DNA from: Paenibacillus polymyxa
GTDB lineage: Bacteria; Bacillota; Bacilli; Paenibacillales; Paenibacillaceae
Assembly: GCF_015710975.1 (NCBI RefSeq)
Contig: NZ_CP049783.1
Coordinates: 5,852,393 to 5,916,392, forward strand
DNA length: 64,000 nt
Reading direction: 5' to 3'
Below, one piece after another: positions 27,816 through 37,280 of the stretch. Every line of letters starts with the position of its first letter. Within the stretch, counting starts at the first letter, position 1. The notes beneath the pieces are model-generated. The model made no database searches. It worked only from the letters and a program-made list of their open reading frames with translations, and was not told where the DNA came from. Both the position numbers and the translations under genes were made by a program.

Positions 27816-28385
27816 TCAGAACACCTTTTTCCGGTCTCTTTCTCCCTTCAAAATTTCTACTGACTCACGGAAACGCAACGAATGAATCACCTCACGTTCA
27901 CGCAGAAACTTCAAACTATCCTGCAAATCCACATCGTCTGTCAAATCAATCAGCCACTGATATGTAGCTCGCGCCTTTTCCTCTGCCGCAATATCCTCAT
28001 ACAGATCAGCAATCGGGTCACCTTTAGCTTGGATATAGGCCGCTGTAAAAGGCACTCCGGAAGCGTTTTGGTAAAATAACGCATGGTCGTGTGCCGCATA
28101 ATATTCGCCTAGACCGGCTGCCTCCATTTGCTCCACACTCGCATCCTTGGTTAGCTTGTAAATCATAGTCGCAATCATCTCGAGGTGCGCAAATTCCTCA
28201 GTGCCGATGTCATTGAGTACACCGATCACTTTATCGGGAATCGTATACCGCTGATTCAGATAGCGCAATGCCGCTGCCAGCTCGCCATCCGCTCCGCCAT
28301 ACTGCTCCATCAGCAGTTTAGCCATATGAGGATCACATTTGCTGACACGTACGGGATATTGCAGTTTTTTCTCATATACCCACAT
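27816..28385 (-). CDS. cotJC: Spore coat protein CotJC (manganese-catalase-like)
   Basis: Inner-coat protein of the CotJ operon and homologue of manganese catalases, 189 residues. The four-helix ferritin-like core keeps the putative metal ligands in GELAAALRYLNQRY, TEEFAHLEMI, DIAAEEKARATYQW and EREVIHSLRF. It begins MWVYEKKLQYPV, as is normal for CotJC, after AAAGGAGG. It is last in cotJA-cotJB-cotJC. Expression is sigma-E dependent in B. subtilis. Two more manganese catalases lie 8 kb away in this window. Confidence 0.95.
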   Translation of the reverse strand: MWVYEKKLQYPVRVSKCDPHMAKLLMEQYGGADGELAAALRYLNQRYTIPDKVIGVLNDIGTEEFAHLEMIATMIYKLTKDASVEQMEAAGLGEYYAAHDHALFYQNASGVPFTAAYIQAKGDPIADLYEDIAAEEKARATYQWLIDLTDDVDLQDSLKFLREREVIHSLRFRESVEILKGERDRKKVF

Positions 28386-28425
28386 TTATGTTCCTCCTTT
28401 ATACAAAAGGTTGACGATTCCCTAC

Positions 28426-28908
28426 CTATACCTGCCACGGCCAAGGTGATTGGCTCCACTCCCAAGGATACTTGGAATAGGCACGACCAAAATTCTGTAA
28501 GGGTCCATATAGGAGTTGATACTCGTTAGCAATCGCCGTTCTTTCCTGTGTCAGCTTGTTGAACTGTTCGATGGCCTGCAAATCATCCGGGTGTGTATCC
28601 AGATACAAATTCAGTTCCACCAGCACAAAATCCACCGCTTGGAGCTTCTCCAATAGCGCATAAAACTGGGCATCACCCGGCTTGGTTTGAGGCGCATAGG
28701 CTTGGGGCGTATAACCTTGGATCGGTTCTCTGGGTTGACTATAGTCCTGGGCTTGATTTTGATACTGGTTCTGATATTGATATTGGTTCTGGTATTGATA
28801 TGAATTTGAATAAGGGCTTTGAGACTGATTCGGCTGTTGATGTCCACCCTCAGGCTGATTTGGCTGTTGGAATTGATTTGGGGACTGACCCTGATTTGGA
28901 TTCTCCAT
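28426..28908 (-). CDS. cotJB: Spore coat protein CotJB with long Gln/Asn/Tyr-rich N-terminus
   Basis: The C-terminal about 85 residues are a normal CotJB domain (FYALLEKLQAVDFVLVELNL, YLDTHPDDLQAIEQFNKLTQ, YGPLQNFG, ending PWPWQV). The first about 75 residues are an added low-complexity region made of Gln, Asn, Pro, Tyr and Ser, including short QYQNQ repeats; Bacillus CotJB lacks it. Total 160 residues. The ATG at 28908 lies 2 bases after the cotJA stop with GGGGGGAGG upstream; a longer frame to 28944 would overlap cotJA without a site. It is required for coat assembly with CotJC. Confidence 0.9.
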   Translation of the reverse strand: MENPNQGQSPNQFQQPNQPEGGHQQPNQSQSPYSNSYQYQNQYQYQNQYQNQAQDYSQPREPIQGYTPQAYAPQTKPGDAQFYALLEKLQAVDFVLVELNLYLDTHPDDLQAIEQFNKLTQERTAIANEYQLLYGPLQNFGRAYSKYPWEWSQSPWPWQV

Positions 28909-28909
28909 T

Positions 28910-29134
28910 TTATTCGCCTCCCCCCTGGTTTCTCCTAGGCTCATAAGGACTGTAAAGCAATGGCCATAGCGTTCCTTTCGTCAGTGCTTCCTCTGGACTG
29001 AATTGTGGCAGACCAGGGGGCTGAAATTGTATAAACAAGTTTGGCGGGAGCACATAAGTCTTGCACAGAACGGGCGGACACGGATCGAACGGGCCGACAA
29101 ACGGGGCATACTGACCTTGCTGTGGAAATTTCAC
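28910..29134 (-). CDS. cotJA: Spore coat-associated protein CotJA
   Basis: First gene of the cotJ operon; 74 residues, Pro-rich with the CotJA core (Y-V-LPPNLFIQFQPPGLPQFSPEEALTKGTLWP in register with Bacillus CotJA). The start is GTG with AAAGGAGGT eight bases upstream. On the transcribed strand about 50 bases further upstream, CATATGTT resembles a sigma-E -10 element, but no convincing -35 partner is seen. CotJA helps place CotJC in the coat. Confidence 0.9.
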   Translation of the reverse strand: MKFPQQGQYAPFVGPFDPCPPVLCKTYVLPPNLFIQFQPPGLPQFSPEEALTKGTLWPLLYSPYEPRRNQGGGE

Positions 29135-29323
29135 GGGCCGGGACCTCCTTTAATTGATCCATCTGCTTTACTATTCAACATATGCCGCATCGCCCAAGTC
29201 TCGAACAAAAAAATAACGGATACAAATTTTTGTTCAAAGAAATAAACTATCGAACTGCTGCTCAAGCTGATTATGGCATCCTCCCCGCTATCTATATTTC
29301 GATTGAATTGCAGTAGTAACTAA

Positions 29324-29375
29324 CTCAAAAAGAGCCTTTAAAACCACGATAACGTGGATTTAAAGGCTCTTTCTT
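29324..29375 (-). terminator. Terminator after the CNNM/CorC gene
   Basis: AAAGAGCCTTTAAA-CCACG pairs with CGTGG-TTTAAAGGCTCTTT around a 4-base loop, followed on the minus strand by TTTTTGAG. A strong intrinsic terminator. Confidence 0.85.
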
Positions 29376-29427
29376 TCAGCACTCTATATAACTACATATC
29401 TGAACTAATCATGGCTATCTCTGTGGA

Positions 29428-30786
29428 TTAGGATTCCTCATCGTTAGAAAGCTCATCTTCAATGACAGGCTCAGTTTTACGGTGAATTTTCACTCTCATA
29501 ATGCGAAGCCTTGTTGCTTCCTCCACTTCAAAGGTCAGATTATAAAACTCTATTTTCTTCCCTTTCACCGGACTGCCTTCCAATTCCTTGAACAGCCAGC
29601 CTCCGATGGAATCCACTTCGTCGTCTTCAATGTTCACTCCAGTTAAATCATTCACATCCTCAATGAGCATACGACCGTCCACAGAGATAAAGTCTTCCTT
29701 CATTTCCACGCTTGGACGTTCATCCTCAAACTCATCATAGAGATCCCCGACGATTTCCTCCAGAATTTCCTCCGCTGTCAGCAGACCGGCGGTTCCACCG
29801 TATTCATCCACCACGAGAGTCATTTGGGAATGCTTTTTCTGCATAAGGCGTAGCACATGACTTACTTCCATGGACTCAGGCACGTTCAGAATAGGACGCA
29901 CCACCGAGGCCAGATCCAGTTGCTCACCCTGCTCGGCTAACAGAAGATCTGTAATATGGACAAAACCGATAATCTGATCTTTATCCTCGACTGCTACCGG
30001 GTAACGGGAATGCTTGGTCTCACTGATAATCTTCAAATTTTCCTTAAACGACAAATTCGTGTACAAGCAATCCATATCAGTACGCGGCAACATGATTTCA
30101 CGAGCAAGCAAGTCGGAAAAATCAAAGATATTATCCATCAGCTTGATTTCATCCTTATCGATTACACCACTCTTGGCGCTCTGATTCATCAATATACGGA
30201 TCTCTTCCTCAGAATGTGCCGCTTCGGCTTCACTCGCCGGCTGAATGCCGAATGCCCGTAACAACATGTTTGCGGCAGCATTTAACACCCAGATTACAGG
30301 TAGAAAAACCTTATAAAAAAGCAGCAAGGGCGCCGATAAAAACAACGCCACACCTTCAGTCTTTTGAATCGCCAAAGACTTGGGAGCCAGTTCGCCCAAT
30401 ACAATATGCAAAAAAGTAATGACGCAAAATCCGACGACAACGGATACCGTTGTAATCAGTGTACCGTCAGTTACACCGAGTTTGTGCATGAGTGGCTCTA
30501 TCAGGTAGCCGGATATTGCTGGCTCACCAATCCAGCCTAGCCCCAATGAGGCCAGCGTAATGCCCAATTGGGTGGCAGACAGATAAGCATCCAACTTTTG
30601 GTTCACCTTCAGCGCATAGCCTGCCAGGCGATGACCCTCACTTTGGAGCTGCGTCAATCGGGATTGGCGCATTTTGACCAGCGAAAACTCTGCGGCCACA
30701 AAAACACCGTTTAGAAAGACAAGCAGCAGTACCAAGAAGAGATTCACCCCTAGCAATCCCCAATGAAACTCGGTATGACCATCCAA
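29428..30786 (-). CDS. CNNM/CorC-family membrane protein (hemolysin-like)
   Basis: A 452-residue membrane protein. The DUF21/CNNM domain (about 10-200) has three to four hydrophobic helices (LGVNLFLVLLLVFLNGVFV, the AYLSATQLGITLASLGLGW signature, VVVGFCVITFLHIVLGELAPK). A CBS pair follows (about 215-340; MLPRTDMDCLYTNLSF, HSQMTLVVDEYGGTAG), then a CorC_HlyC domain (about 355-435). Relatives export Mg2+ or other divalent cations. It starts with TTG after GGGGAG, six bases apart. Monocistronic, with a strong terminator. Confidence 0.9.
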   Translation of the reverse strand: MDGHTEFHWGLLGVNLFLVLLLVFLNGVFVAAEFSLVKMRQSRLTQLQSEGHRLAGYALKVNQKLDAYLSATQLGITLASLGLGWIGEPAISGYLIEPLMHKLGVTDGTLITTVSVVVGFCVITFLHIVLGELAPKSLAIQKTEGVALFLSAPLLLFYKVFLPVIWVLNAAANMLLRAFGIQPASEAEAAHSEEEIRILMNQSAKSGVIDKDEIKLMDNIFDFSDLLAREIMLPRTDMDCLYTNLSFKENLKIISETKHSRYPVAVEDKDQIIGFVHITDLLLAEQGEQLDLASVVRPILNVPESMEVSHVLRLMQKKHSQMTLVVDEYGGTAGLLTAEEILEEIVGDLYDEFEDERPSVEMKEDFISVDGRMLIEDVNDLTGVNIEDDEVDSIGGWLFKELEGSPVKGKKIEFYNLTFEVEEATRLRIMRVKIHRKTEPVIEDELSNDEES

Positions 30787-30892
30787 TACGAACTCCCCAT
30801 TTCTTTAGTTAGCATTTTGCACCATTCGACTTGTAAGTTATTCAATTCAGTATTTATGATTGAAAACTGTAATTGTAATCATGTAAAAATGC

Positions 30893-32023
30893 TTATAATT
30901 GCAAAGCTTTTCTTGATTTAAAGTCTACACCCTTGTAATACATATCTGCTACGAGTAGATTCGGTCCGCAACACGCAGCCGCATCACAATGACAGTTCAC
31001 GGTCTGATTTAGCGGATGCTCATTCAGCCATTCACCGAAAATATTATCTAGACTGTTTTCCTGAATGTTTCCGAAAGCTGGAATGTCTGCAAAATCCGTC
31101 ACATATACGCTACCCGTGAACATATTCACATTTACACGGTTTCTTCCGTCTGGATCATTACGTACCGTAATATTCGGTTCTTGTCGCAAACGGCGAAGCA
31201 ATTTACGGTCTTCCTCATGCTCTGAACAAGCAAAGAACGGTAGGGTACCAAATAACATCCACATGTCCTGATTTCGTACATCCAGCAGTTTATCAATCGA
31301 GTTTCGCATATCGTCAAGGGACAGTACAGGCAAGGCAGAAGCAAAATTCGACGCGTACATCGGGTGAACCTCATGCCGGCGGCATCCCATTTCGTTGATC
31401 AACTGATGAATGCCTCCTAGCTTCGTGTGTGTCCGATAATTAATCATGGACTCAGCTGAAATGAACATTCCCATTTCGCTCAATTTGCGTGCATTCTCTA
31501 TCATTTTTTCATACAGGCGCACAGCACCCGCGCGTGGAGTCGGACGTCCGGTATTTGCAAATCCCACTTCATAAAAATCGTCAGCATTTAAATAATTAAA
31601 CGATATATGCATGACATCCAGATACGGAAGCATCTTCTCATATCTTCGGATATCCAATGTCAAGTTGGAGTTGATTTGCGAACGAATACCGCGCTCTTTA
31701 GCATACTTCAACAGCGGAACGATCACATCGTCCACTGTTTTATCAAGCAAAGCAGGTTCTCCGCCTGTAATACTTATTGTCTCCAGATGCTCAACTTCAT
31801 CCAGGCGCTTCAGCATCAGATCTAAAGGAAGGAAAGGGGCCTCCTTCATAACCAGCATGTCACCGACAGCGCAATGCTCACAGCGCATATTACATAAATG
31901 TGTTACGGTCATTTCCACACTTGTAAGCAAATGACGACCATGCGTACGCAGTGATACAATCGGGTCCCACGGATCATACGTTGGCGATATTTGGGGTAGC
32001 GTGTTATCTTGTAGAACTGTCAT
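30893..32023 (-). CDS. yfkAB: Radical SAM protein YfkAB
   Basis: A 376-residue radical SAM enzyme of the YfkAB family. The iron-sulfur/SAM motif CNMRCEHC lies near residues 43-50, followed by SITGGEPALLDK. A C-terminal CHCDAAAC matches the CxCxxxxC motif that names the family and probably binds an auxiliary cluster. The reaction is unknown. The ATG follows AAGGTG. It stands alone between the CNNM gene and the HD-GYP gene, all on the minus strand. Confidence 0.9.
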   Translation of the reverse strand: MTVLQDNTLPQISPTYDPWDPIVSLRTHGRHLLTSVEMTVTHLCNMRCEHCAVGDMLVMKEAPFLPLDLMLKRLDEVEHLETISITGGEPALLDKTVDDVIVPLLKYAKERGIRSQINSNLTLDIRRYEKMLPYLDVMHISFNYLNADDFYEVGFANTGRPTPRAGAVRLYEKMIENARKLSEMGMFISAESMINYRTHTKLGGIHQLINEMGCRRHEVHPMYASNFASALPVLSLDDMRNSIDKLLDVRNQDMWMLFGTLPFFACSEHEEDRKLLRRLRQEPNITVRNDPDGRNRVNVNMFTGSVYVTDFADIPAFGNIQENSLDNIFGEWLNEHPLNQTVNCHCDAAACCGPNLLVADMYYKGVDFKSRKALQL

Positions 32024-32120
32024 TATGTTTTCACCTTATTTCTGTTATTAACCTCAAAAGACGTATAATTATCATATCATGATGTGTAAAGTGTCTGCAT
32101 GCTTTCTTCCACATCCTCTG

Positions 32121-33281
32121 CTAATCTACGTGAACTCCTCCGAAAGGACCGGTAGCTGCACCCAATGTGTTTGTAATCATAACCGAAAGGGATACGGACA
32201 AATCCACATCATAAGGCGCCTTCAGTTCCTGTCCATCCTGGTCTCTTACAATACGAATGACAGGCCTTTGCGGGATTTTGGGGTGTATACGCACTACGAC
32301 TCCCTCTTCCCCTGTGTTGAGCACCACAGAGAGCCCCAGAGGATAAATAGCTACACAGTCACGAAAGGCTTCCAGCATCCGCTGCTCATACAGCGTTCCT
32401 GCCCCGGCGTATAGCACCTCCATCGCTTCATAAGGCAGCAAAGCCTGCTTGTATATTCGACTTGCCGTCATCGCGTCATACGAGTCCGCCAGACCGATCC
32501 ATTTCGCATATTCGTGGATTTGGTCCTTTTTCCAACCATGTGGGTATCCACTGCCGTCAATACGCTCATGATGCTGTAATGCACAATGAGCTGATAGCAA
32601 GGGAATCCCGGGTTCGTCTTTAAGTAGCTTATAGCCGATCACTGTATGTGTTTTCATATGCTCATATTCCTCGTCCGTCAATTTACCCGGCTTATAGAGC
32701 ACTTGAGGTGAAATCTTCATTTTACCGATATCATGCAGTAATGAACCTATCCCTAGCTCCATGAGCTGGTTATTATCGTAGCCATTGGATATCCCCAGGA
32801 CTAGTGAATACAAGCATACATTCAAAGAATGATGATACAAATCCTGATCCGCAGCTCCAATATCCATCAACATTATGATGGCATCCTGGCGGCCTCCAAT
32901 ATCGTCCAGAATGGATTCCATTACCTTATAAAAAGACTTGCCAAAATATTTGTGCTTATGATCTACGGAGTAGGATGACAAACCCTGAAACTGCTTTTTG
33001 ATTTCCTGTAGCGCCGCCGCCCTTGTCTGTTCATGGATCATCTCGGGTATGACGATATCTTCTGTCACTGCATCCTCAATGTATACATATCCAATTCCGA
33101 CTTGGCCTAGACGTTCAATCAATCGCGAAGTAAGCTCAACACCTTCCGAGAGCAGCACCATTCCATTTTCATTGTATATTTTTTTGCCCAGCTTCATGCC
33201 GGCTCTCAATAATGTAACAGGTACCAGTCGCAGCTTAATCCTCTCCCGATTGTTTTGATACCTGAAGCCACCTAGCTGCAA
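32121..33281 (-). CDS. HD-GYP domain phosphodiesterase-like protein 1
   Basis: A probable cyclic di-GMP phosphodiesterase (HD-GYP class), up to 386 residues. The HD pair is in GSLLHDIGKMKIS (near 180) and the GYP signature in HHERIDGSGYPHG (near 240); the helices between carry the other metal-binding His residues (LYHHSLNV, MKTHTVIG). The start is unclear. The TTG at 33281 overlaps the nucleotidase gene by 47 bases. Relatives typically begin at the residues that here read LRLVPV, and this corresponds to a CTG codon placed six bases after GGAGAGG, just past the nucleotidase stop. Either way, translation is coupled to that gene. Confidence 0.85.
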   Translation of the reverse strand: MQLGGFRYQNNRERIKLRLVPVTLLRAGMKLGKKIYNENGMVLLSEGVELTSRLIERLGQVGIGYVYIEDAVTEDIVIPEMIHEQTRAAALQEIKKQFQGLSSYSVDHKHKYFGKSFYKVMESILDDIGGRQDAIIMLMDIGAADQDLYHHSLNVCLYSLVLGISNGYDNNQLMELGIGSLLHDIGKMKISPQVLYKPGKLTDEEYEHMKTHTVIGYKLLKDEPGIPLLSAHCALQHHERIDGSGYPHGWKKDQIHEYAKWIGLADSYDAMTASRIYKQALLPYEAMEVLYAGAGTLYEQRMLEAFRDCVAIYPLGLSVVLNTGEEGVVVRIHPKIPQRPVIRIVRDQDGQELKAPYDVDLSVSLSVMITNTLGAATGPFGGVHVD

Positions 33282-34689
33282 AACATTCTTCCATCGCGCC
33301 CGGACGCTTCAACTCCATTTCAATCAAATCCCGTAAAAATTCTGGAAGCATAAATTGGAGATCTGTTCCGTTCGCAAGCACCTTATAGCCTGCTTTGAAA
33401 GTGAACATATCCAACGTGCCCACTCTGTATTCCTCATCTTCTTCCAAGGGTTGACCCGCTACATGAATGTCCGTCACTTTTTCATAAGGAGCACGGTCCG
33501 GATCATACTGAATGGTCAACCCTTCCACACACATGGTGCCAAGTACTTTGCCTCTAAAGCCAAAGCCGGTCATGGGCTTGTCTGTAAATTCAGGCAGCAG
33601 GGACTGCTCCAGTGTCAACCGAATGTCTCTTCCCCGCAACTTCATAACACAGGGATTAATCGGCGATGGGCATAAGGAATGTAGTATTCCTTTGCTAATA
33701 TCTCCTTGAGGCAACGGACCAAGCAGTTGACCTGCATTGACGAGGGCAATTTCGGTTCCTGTAAAATGGGATACCGATTGTGCCAGCAAATTCCCGAAAG
33801 GGGACTCCTCATTATAGGCGATCTCCAATTCCCGATCCGTTACTGCCACCGTGCTCTCCATGGCGCGTTCTGCTTGTCTGCGATGCAACACAATGGCCGA
33901 TGCCACTTTTTCGTCCAGCAGCGTCTGATTCACAGGAACTACGCCGCCTGAGGTAACTCGAAACGGTTCAAGACTATGGTTACGGGTTAGTGTCACTTCA
34001 CCGAGCAACGTTCCGAACTTCCCGGCCCCACATAGAACGGTGTTCCCAATCTGAAGCGGTTCCTCCAGCACATGGTGGGTGTGACCACCAAGAATAACGT
34101 CAATCTCAGGAAACTGGGACGCTAATGTCTCATCAGAGGGTAAACCCAGATGAGACATCACGACCACCACATCCACCTGCTTTCTGAGTGCCGCTATCTG
34201 CTTCCCCAGCACCTCAAACGGATCAAGCACATCCCAGCCCAACAATTGATAAAACTCTGTAAAAGGAGCCGTCACACCTAGTAAACCGATCTTGATTCCT
34301 GCTTTGTTCAAAATAACGGATTCCTTCATCCACGAAGGATTCCTCCCCGTAGCACGCTCTGTCAGATTGCCACATACAACTGGACAATGAATGCCTGCAT
34401 ATGCCTGTTCAATCATATCCGAGGTAAAAGTCAGTCCCTCATTATTACCGATCGTAATTGCATCGTATCCTGTCAGATTAATCACATCCACATTTGCCCC
34501 ACCGAGCGTTCCTTCCGTTTCGGGGGCCATCCGATCCATGTGGTCTCCTATGTCCAGCACAAGAAGCGCATCCCCTGATGCAGCTCTTCGTTCATTGATC
34601 ATCGCGGCTATCGAAGGCATACTGCCAAAATGACTATGGATATCATTGGTATGCAAAATGGTCAACGTTTGCCGAGTCGTCATCTCCAT
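33235..34689 (-). CDS. yunD: YunD-like metallophosphatase / 5'-nucleotidase family protein
   Basis: A 484-residue member of the UDP-sugar hydrolase/5'-nucleotidase family. The calcineurin-type metal domain shows LHTNDIHSHFG, VLDIGDHMDR, AITIGNNE, VVCGNL, VMSHLGLPSD and LGGHTHH. The C-terminal substrate domain has TEIALVNAGQLLGP and FGFRGKVLG. No signal peptide, so it should be cytoplasmic, as for B. subtilis YunD. The ATG has GAGGAGGG upstream. It overlaps or abuts an HD-GYP gene, a pairing that suggests nucleotide-signal turnover (inference). Confidence 0.87.
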   Translation of the reverse strand: MEMTTRQTLTILHTNDIHSHFGSMPSIAAMINERRAASGDALLVLDIGDHMDRMAPETEGTLGGANVDVINLTGYDAITIGNNEGLTFTSDMIEQAYAGIHCPVVCGNLTERATGRNPSWMKESVILNKAGIKIGLLGVTAPFTEFYQLLGWDVLDPFEVLGKQIAALRKQVDVVVVMSHLGLPSDETLASQFPEIDVILGGHTHHVLEEPLQIGNTVLCGAGKFGTLLGEVTLTRNHSLEPFRVTSGGVVPVNQTLLDEKVASAIVLHRRQAERAMESTVAVTDRELEIAYNEESPFGNLLAQSVSHFTGTEIALVNAGQLLGPLPQGDISKGILHSLCPSPINPCVMKLRGRDIRLTLEQSLLPEFTDKPMTGFGFRGKVLGTMCVEGLTIQYDPDRAPYEKVTDIHVAGQPLEEDEEYRVGTLDMFTFKAGYKVLANGTDLQFMLPEFLRDLIEMELKRPGAMEECFAARWLQVSKQSGED

Positions 34690-34883
34690 AACCGCCCTCC
34701 TCTATATTTTATATATCGACTTTGGAGCTTCTAATGTTTAAGCATACCATGTTATTTAGCAATATGGTACATATGAGGTGGACATAGATAGTGAAAATCA
34801 TTGACATTACCTTCTATATGTAACTCAGAGGTGACGGGTCCTTGGGACCTATTTTACAGCTTGGAATAATAGTAAATTAGTCG

Positions 34884-34912
34884 TTGTCATCCCATATAAT
34901 TCTTGATATATT
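34884..34912 (+). promoter_or_regulatory. Sigma-A promoter of the second HD-GYP gene
   Basis: TTGTCA, a 17-bp spacer and TATATT closely match the housekeeping consensus and lie about 50 bp before the ATG at 34963. Confidence 0.6.
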
Positions 34913-34962
34913 AAGTTTGTTTCGTATTTTCGACAAATTTACGACAATAAGGAGGTTAGCGC

Positions 34963-36027
34963 ATGAGAGTTCACGTTACCGATGCCAAGCCGGGCGATCG
35001 CCTCAAATCCGATACATACAATGGGCATGGTGTGCCTGTCATGATACAGGGCACCGAGCTTCAGCATGACGATATTTCCAAGCTCATTATGCACGGTGTC
35101 GATTATATTGACATTGATGCTGGTTCTGCGAGCATTCCGGCTGGCTTTGCCCCCGATGTTCCAGCTTCCCCCGAGTCCCTCAAACGCGCCGTTCCCCTCA
35201 TAGAGCAGACGATCAGCGGCTTTGAAAGCATGTTCCTCGAAGCTTCCTCAACTGGAAAATTTGATGAATATCGAGTTGATGAGCTGTTCGGTCCTCTCGT
35301 TTCAGAACTGGCTCGTCAAAAAGATGTCGTATCTCTGCTGTTAATTATGGAACGGGGAGATCACTATACTTATAATCATTCTCTCCAAGTAGGTATACTG
35401 TCATATTACATTGCCACTTGGCTAGGATATACAGAGGAAGAGGCATATGCCGCTGGTAAAGCTGGATATTTACACGATATAGGCAAGTCCATGATACCGG
35501 ATGAGATTTTGAACAAACCGGGTAAACTGACACCTGAAGAATTTCATGAGATGAAAAAGCATTCTCTGTATGGCTATGATATTATTCGCAATTCAACCAG
35601 CGATGAGATTTCAGCAATCGTCGCCTTGCAGCATCACGAGCGCGAAGACGGAAGTGGGTACCCCCATGGACTGTTCAAGGAAGAAATTCATCCTTTTGCC
35701 AGCATAACAGCTGTTGCCGACGTATACAGCGCGATGATTTCCAATCGTGTGTATCAGACGAAGCAGGAGTTGCTCACTGTATTACGCGAGCTGCACAGTA
35801 TGAGTTTTGGACATCTAAATCCAGAAACTACCCAAGTGTTTATCAGACATATGCTACCGAATTTTATTAATAAGCAAGTTCTATTGACTACAGGCCAGAC
35901 AGGAACCATTATTCTGAACAATCCTGTGGATTACTTCAGACCGTTAGTAAGAATTAACGACGATGAATATATAGATTTATCCAGGGAACGCCATGTATCC
36001 ATTGATGAGATTTATCTGGAATCCTGA
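34963..36027 (+). CDS. HD-GYP domain phosphodiesterase-like protein 2
   Basis: A 354-residue HD-GYP protein with the N-terminal domain typical of Bacillales members (MRVHVTDAKPGDRLKSDTY). The HD doublet is in AGYLHDIGKSMIPDEIL (near 168) and the GYP signature in HHEREDGSGYPHG (near 223). AAGGAGG precedes the ATG. It is transcribed away from the nucleotidase/HD-GYP pair; the two HD-GYP proteins share fold and order but are clearly diverged. Probably degrades cyclic di-GMP or a related signal. Ends at a strong terminator. Confidence 0.88.
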   Translation: MRVHVTDAKPGDRLKSDTYNGHGVPVMIQGTELQHDDISKLIMHGVDYIDIDAGSASIPAGFAPDVPASPESLKRAVPLIEQTISGFESMFLEASSTGKFDEYRVDELFGPLVSELARQKDVVSLLLIMERGDHYTYNHSLQVGILSYYIATWLGYTEEEAYAAGKAGYLHDIGKSMIPDEILNKPGKLTPEEFHEMKKHSLYGYDIIRNSTSDEISAIVALQHHEREDGSGYPHGLFKEEIHPFASITAVADVYSAMISNRVYQTKQELLTVLRELHSMSFGHLNPETTQVFIRHMLPNFINKQVLLTTGQTGTIILNNPVDYFRPLVRINDDEYIDLSRERHVSIDEIYLES

Positions 36028-36094
36028 TCTGCCACTGCCACCCGGCGTTACTTTGTTTGTATGGAATGATTGTTCGAAGCACAGGTTACACGAA

Positions 36095-36152
36095 TGAAAA
36101 GAGACTGTCCTTAATCCGTAGGTTTTTCCTACAAGGGACAGCCTCTTTTTGT
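36095..36152 (+). terminator. Terminator after HD-GYP gene 2
   Basis: A two-part stem (AAAAGAG...CTCTTTTT outside, CTGTCC/GGGACAG and GTAGG/CCTAC inside) ends in TTTTTGT. It may also serve the converging catalase gene. Confidence 0.75.
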
Positions 36153-36198
36153 ATTACGGATATAAGCCTAATTACTATCTGTATTTATATATTTAATC

Positions 36199-37053
36199 CT
36201 AGGAGTTAAGATCTTGTAGACCTGGGCTATGTTCATTAGGCAATTCAGGCATATACGGAAGAGGAAAGCCTTCTGGAGGGTCAATGACATTCAAATCCCC
36301 ACCGTTTCTGCTTGGAGTTTGCCCATTGAATATTTCTCCAATACGGGTAGAATCCAATCGAAAATTAAACTGTGCATTGTGAAAGCCCATTTCAACATAC
36401 TTCCGGCATTCTGGATACTTGTTAATATCGTAGTTTGGAACCGGGAACAATTTTCCCCAATCCACTCCAAGTGTCTCTAATGCTTTGGCAAATGCATTTT
36501 GATGAGCATTATCCCGTACAATCAAAAAAGCCAATGTTTCCCGGAATGTTTTGTTCGAGCTCATTTCGTAAATTCGAGATTTTTGCAGAACCCCTGTAGA
36601 TTCGAGTACGAGATTATCAAGCAAATCACTAATCAGATTGCCGTGGGAATAGACATAACTGCCTAACCAAGGATTACCACTTGCATCAACGGGTAAGGAA
36701 CTTTGAGCTCCCATAATAAAATGATGAGGATTGGCATATTTTATCGCTTCATCCAAAGGAGCATGATCAACTCCAGCATCGCCGGCTTGGTCTTCACCTG
36801 AGCCAGTCAGAAGTTGATTTATAGTATGTTGGACCAGTTCAACATGACTAAGCTCCTCTAGAAAAACTCCTCGAATCAAATCCCTATATTGAACAGCATT
36901 ACCACGAAAATTATTACTTTGAAAGAAAAACTGCATCATGGTACGCATTTCTCCAAATCGACCACCCAATACCTCCTGAATCACTTTTGCAGCAGTTGGG
37001 TCGGGTTTATCAGGTACTATTATGTTAATTAAATCTTCTTTATAAAAATACAA
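36199..37053 (-). CDS. Manganese catalase family protein A
   Basis: A 284-residue dimanganese catalase-like protein that would decompose hydrogen peroxide. Ligand-bearing segments are present: LGGRFGEMRTMMQFFFQ, LEELSHVELVQH, LVLESTGVLQKSR and DNAHQNAFAKAL. The C-terminal tail is Pro- and Asn-rich, as in spore-associated members. The TTG at 37053 (protein start MYFYKEDLIN, the family norm) has GGGGG eight bases upstream; the TTG two codons earlier is too close to it. It diverges from catalase B. Confidence 0.88.
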   Translation of the reverse strand: MYFYKEDLINIIVPDKPDPTAAKVIQEVLGGRFGEMRTMMQFFFQSNNFRGNAVQYRDLIRGVFLEELSHVELVQHTINQLLTGSGEDQAGDAGVDHAPLDEAIKYANPHHFIMGAQSSLPVDASGNPWLGSYVYSHGNLISDLLDNLVLESTGVLQKSRIYEMSSNKTFRETLAFLIVRDNAHQNAFAKALETLGVDWGKLFPVPNYDINKYPECRKYVEMGFHNAQFNFRLDSTRIGEIFNGQTPSRNGGDLNVIDPPEGFPLPYMPELPNEHSPGLQDLNS

Positions 37054-37280
37054 TACCAAAACCCCCTTAGAGTTTTATTTTGAAGTGAAACATATGCTAC
37101 CCTTTTTTATCATTTTTATACAAGTCAAAGAACCAGAAAAGTTATTTTCATGAAGGATTCTATCATTCTAGCAGTATTAGGGGATTTTATGGTTAGGCAG
37201 ATCCTCGTTTTGTTGCGCATTAAATGGGTTAATATAGCATGGATTCACTAAACTGCTTTTAACCTATAGGAGGACTAATT

